Shown here: positions 39,701-41,625 of the stretch, in pieces
How the letters are laid out: each line of letters begins with the position of its first letter
How positions within the stretch are numbered: the first letter of the stretch is position 1
DNA from: Allomyces macrogynus ATCC 38327
Taxonomy: Eukaryota; Blastocladiomycota; Blastocladiomycetes; Blastocladiales; Blastocladiaceae
Assembly (NCBI GenBank): GCA_000151295.1
Contig: GG745345.1
Span: 499,242 to 540,866, forward strand
Length of the DNA stretch: 41,625 nt
Reading direction: 5' to 3'
The notes under the pieces: model-generated
Database searches by the model: none
Told to the model about the DNA's origin: nothing
Seen by the model: only the letters and a program-made list of their open reading frames with translations
Position numbers and translations under genes: made by a program

Positions 39701-41625
39701 GGAGGAGACTGACGCGGAAGAGGAGTGCGAGCGCACCTCTCACGTACGTGTTGGAACCTGTCCGCTCCTTGCCGAATTGCGATCGCAGCTGACCTGTTCC
39801 CGCACACTCTGCTAGGACACCCCATCACGGCGGCGCTACCGGTCTCACTCGAGCTCCAGCAGCGTGTCCAACCCCGACTCCGAGTCCGACTCGGCGTCGG
39901 ACTACCAAGCCTCGCGCCGGCAGACGCGCGGCACGTCGTCGTCGGTGCCGCCGCGCGCACCCATCGGCCGCCGCACGGGCAAGCGCGAGTCGGACAAGCC
40001 ATGCGCGCATTGCGGCGTGACCAAGACGTGGCGCTGGCACAACACGAAAAAGTGGGGGCTTCTGTGCGGCGCATGCCGACAGCGCCAGTGGCGCCAGGAC
40101 AAGCGTGCCAAGGACATGCGGGAGCGGAGCAGCGGCATGGCCGGGTCGGACGCGCGCGGGCCGCGCACCGAGCGCGATGCCAGTGGCAACGACAACGACG
40201 ACGACGAGCCGCGCAAGTCGTGCACGCGGTGCCACGCGATCACGACCAGCCGGTGGTGTAACACGGCGCATTGGGGGCTCCTCTGCCAGGCGTGCCGGTC
40301 CAAGATCGACCGCGAGTCCGGGAAGCGGCCGCCGCGCGCACGGTCGTCTCGCCGGGCTAGCGACGACGACGACGACGACGACAACGACGACGACGATTCA
40401 GCATGGCAGCCGCCCACGGCCAAGCGGCGCCGCGTGCAGTCGCGGCCAACGCCGCCGCCGCCGCCGCCACAGCCGGCCTCGGCCGACGACGGCCATGTGT
40501 GTGCGCAGTGTGGGGCCACGGAAGCGTCGCAGTGGCGACACGACCGGCCGTATGCCAACCCGAACGCGCGCCGAATTTGCAAGAAGTGCTGGCACAAGCG
40601 GCAGAGACTGCAGAAGCAGGAGCGCGACGAGGACACCGAGTCAGAGGCGGACGCAGAGTCGGCATCGGCCAGCGAGCCGGCGCCGCCCGCGCCCAAACGG
40701 CAGCCCGTGCGTGGGAATGGGGCCCGCCCGCCACCACCGATGCGGTCGTGGCCAGACCGCGAGTGTGCCGAGTGCGGCGTCTCGGACTCGCGCGGGTGGC
40801 ATCGCGATGGGGCGAGGCGACAGGTGTGCGACGAGTGCTGGTCGCAGCTGCTCGAAGCGCGAAACGATGCGCCACCGCGGTTGTCGCCGTCGCCGCCCAT
40901 GCCGCCGCAGCGGCAGGAACCGCAGCGTCGGTCCCCAACGTCACCGTTGAGTGACGCGCCCATGTCTCCAAGGCCGGCCGCCCCACGCCGTGCGTCACGC
41001 TCGCCGCCCTTGCCACCGCCGCCGCCGCAGTCGCGGCCAAAGGACCGCCAGTGCATGGAGTGCAACACGACAGGAACAAAGTCGTGGCGGCGCGACTCGT
41101 CGAACCGACTCGTCTGCGAGAGATGCTGGGAGCGGCTGCGGCAGCAATTACAGCAGCCGCAGGACGCGCCATCAGCAAGTTCTGTCCCGACTCGCGCGCC
41201 CGCAGCCCAATCGCGGACACCGTCGGCGCCCAACATGTCCCGTCTCACGCCAGCAATGCTGTCGTCGCTGGCATCGTCGCCGCCGGCTACCGAGGTGGCG
41301 CCCGCCACGCCACGCAGGGAGTCCGAGAAGCGGTGCGTCGAGTGCGACACGACCAAGTCGTCCGAATGGAGGCGCAACAGCGAGGGCCAGCGCGTGTGCA
41401 GTGCGTGCGGAAAACGCCTGAAGAAAAATCTCCAACGCCAGGTGGGCGTCCTGCGCATCGGCACGGCGCCAGCGCCGTTGCCAGCACGGGGTGCGCCAGT
41501 TGAGCCGCCGACCGCCACCGAACCCGCGATCCCACCGGCCGTGCCCACCGCCGTGCCCGACGCCGCACTGGTCGCGCAACTGTTTGGTGACGACAAGGAT
41601 GAGCCGAGGAACGCCGACATCGACG
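33785..41625 (+). CDS. Gene D (3' partial): RS/RD-rich, three-repeat, six-finger protein (>2,420 aa)
   Basis: The start is ATG at 33785 (CAAAATGG). Exons: 33785-35009, 35077-~37763, 37959-38237, 38301-38390, 38469-39567, 39649-39743 and 39816 to beyond 41625. Phases are consistent throughout, though the donor near 37764 is uncertain. The N-terminus is an Arg/Ser tract (33869-34060) followed by long Arg/Asp dipeptides (34120-34640) and a Pro/Ser region. Three repeat units follow (35420-36065, 36190-36830 and 36874-37490), then an acidic region (37360-37590), an Arg/Asp-rich linker exon, the DLYDN domain (38500-39400) and six GATA-like fingers. The FWAP unit is missing. RS/RD tracts are typical of splicing-related or nuclear-speckle proteins, so a nuclear role is likely. 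The frame is still open at the window edge. Confidence 0.7.
35010..35076 (+). other. Gene D intron 1 (67 nt, phase 1)
   Basis: The donor is GTATGG, with CTCAC at 35054-35058 and CTCGTAG as acceptor. It joins the RS/RD exon to the repeat exon. The phase equals that of the pre-array introns of genes A, B and C. Confidence 0.8.
35208..35312 (+). repeat. 21-bp coding tandem repeat in gene D
   Basis: There are five copies of a seven-residue motif: TRVAPPP, TRVALPS, ARVAPPP, ARVAPPP and IRAGPPA. They lie in the Pro-rich leader before the first repeat unit. Confidence 0.85.
35420..37490 (+). repeat. Gene D protein-repeat array: three units
   Basis: 35420-36065 is divergent (YDRNLLIALVVAIFCDQ, PFGIYRQSF-type region, ending HVLRWVDLRADASAAVHFLCP). 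36190-36830 is DGNICIILFVAAYCNQARYPD, ending EYLYPKINDEL. 36874-37490 is EGNLAIAVFTAISVDR...RSIYQRSF, ending VLRWADL. All resemble units 1-3 of genes A and B more than units 4-9. Confidence 0.78.
37764..37958 (+). other. Gene D intron 2 (donor uncertain)
   Basis: The acceptor is clear: CTGAC at 37937-37941 and GTCTAG at 37958. An in-phase donor must precede the TGA at 37854. Candidates are GTTATT (37764), GTTTCA (37827) and GTTGGA (37839), all weak. The interval contains an AT-rich patch, a hairpin and a run of 20 G, so an insertion may have disturbed the original intron. Confidence 0.45.
37879..37898. repeat. G20 homopolymer
   Basis: Twenty consecutive G residues lie inside gene D intron 2. 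This is far beyond the other homopolymers in the window. It may be G-quadruplex-forming, length-unstable or poorly resolved by sequencing. Confidence 0.9.
38238..38300 (+). other. Gene D intron 3 (63 nt, phase 0)
   Basis: The donor is GTACGC, with CTGAC at 38283-38287 and TATTGCAG as acceptor. It is stop-free and a multiple of three, but its translation (FFPCLIVEL) breaks an otherwise hydrophilic region. Confidence 0.78.
38391..38468 (+). other. Gene D intron 4 (78 nt, phase 0)
   Basis: The donor is GTATGT and the acceptor is CATTCAG. It lies directly before the DLYDN domain in phase 0, like the last introns of A, B and C. It is stop-free and a multiple of three. Confidence 0.82.
39568..39648 (+). 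other. Gene D intron 5 (81 nt, phase 1)
   Basis: The donor is GTACGG, with CTGAC at 39622-39626 and GATGCAG as acceptor. It removes the TGA at 39582 and joins the acidic tail of the DLYDN exon to a short Asp/Glu-rich exon. Confidence 0.8.
39744..39815 (+). other. Gene D intron 6 (72 nt, phase 0)
   Basis: The donor is GTACGT, with CTGAC at 39789-39793 and CTGCTAG as acceptor. It opens the long final exon with the zinc fingers. Confidence 0.85.
40002..41408 (+). other. Gene D array of six GATA-like zinc fingers
   Basis: The fingers are at 40002-40076, 40221-40295, 40500-40589, 40764-40838, 41052-41126 and 41334-41408. Five have C-x2-C-x17-C-x2-C; the third has an x22 loop. All contain the W seven residues after the second Cys (KTWRW, SRWCN, SQWRH, RGWHR, KSWRR, SEWRR). 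An acidic Asp run and a KRRRV basic motif lie between fingers 2 and 3. Known: GATA-type fingers usually occur singly or in pairs, so six in one protein is unusual. Confidence 0.85.

Noticed and set aside
39902..41620. Long minus-strand ORF of 572 codons
   Set aside because: It is antisense to the six-finger exon of gene D. Its Ser/Arg/Cys/His composition is that of a shadow, and GC-rich coding DNA commonly leaves long antisense frames open.
1..41625. CRISPR arrays, tRNA, rRNA, operons or bacterial promoters
   Set aside because: No direct-repeat and spacer pattern or RNA gene was seen, and spliceosomal introns exclude a bacterial reading of the locus.

Overview
This is a GC-rich nuclear eukaryotic window. 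Every credible gene lies on the + strand. Introns are short (63-88 nt in the well-placed cases), have GT donors (often GTATGT, GTACGT or GTACGC), a CTGAC or CTCAC branch-like pentamer about 15-45 nt before a TAG or CAG acceptor, and link ORFs that are otherwise in different frames. This architecture, the base composition and the many GATA-type zinc fingers suggest an early-diverging fungus such as a blastocladiomycete. That placement is inference; no housekeeping gene or rRNA is present to confirm it.

The window is a head-to-tail tandem array of at least five related genes, called here Z, A, B, C and D. Z (1-2434) has lost its 5' end to the window edge. A (3280-15652) and B (16075-27569) are near-complete giant paralogues with predicted proteins of about 3,969 and 3,676 aa. 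C (28056-33272) is shorter and carries several apparent reading-frame breaks. D (33785 to the right edge) is cut by the window end. Intergenic gaps are 420-850 nt and contain no RNA gene that I can see.

The shared building blocks are as follows. (1) A repeat unit of about 180-200 aa that I do not recognise from any named family. Its signature is [N/D]LCIALFAAAYDDQ...NPTRAIYQ.EYPLPL, then RRTIR.VL..L, then HPAVR..IERYLTTWIPA, then IP.VLE.HDRDDGQ.VLRW, usually closing with KRSRDSS. There are nine units in A, nine in B, three in C and three in D. (2) A divergent 'FWAP' unit after the array in A, B and C, and on its own in Z. (3) A helical 'DLYDN' domain in A, B, C and D. (4) C-terminal GATA-like zinc fingers (C-x2-C-x17/18-C-x2-C and variants): three visible in Z, three in A, four in B, two in C, six in D. 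Short KRRR-type nuclear localisation signals sit beside the fingers.

Introns mark the module boundaries. A phase-1 intron precedes the first unit in A, B, C and D. Phase-2 introns separate repeat units in A and B. A phase-0 intron precedes the DLYDN domain in A, B, C and D, and follows the FWAP unit in Z. The best inference is a lineage-specific family of large nuclear DNA-binding or scaffold proteins that grew first by exon-scale repeat duplication and then by tandem gene duplication. Function is unknown. Exon models come from reading frames, splice motifs and paralogue comparison only, with no transcript evidence.
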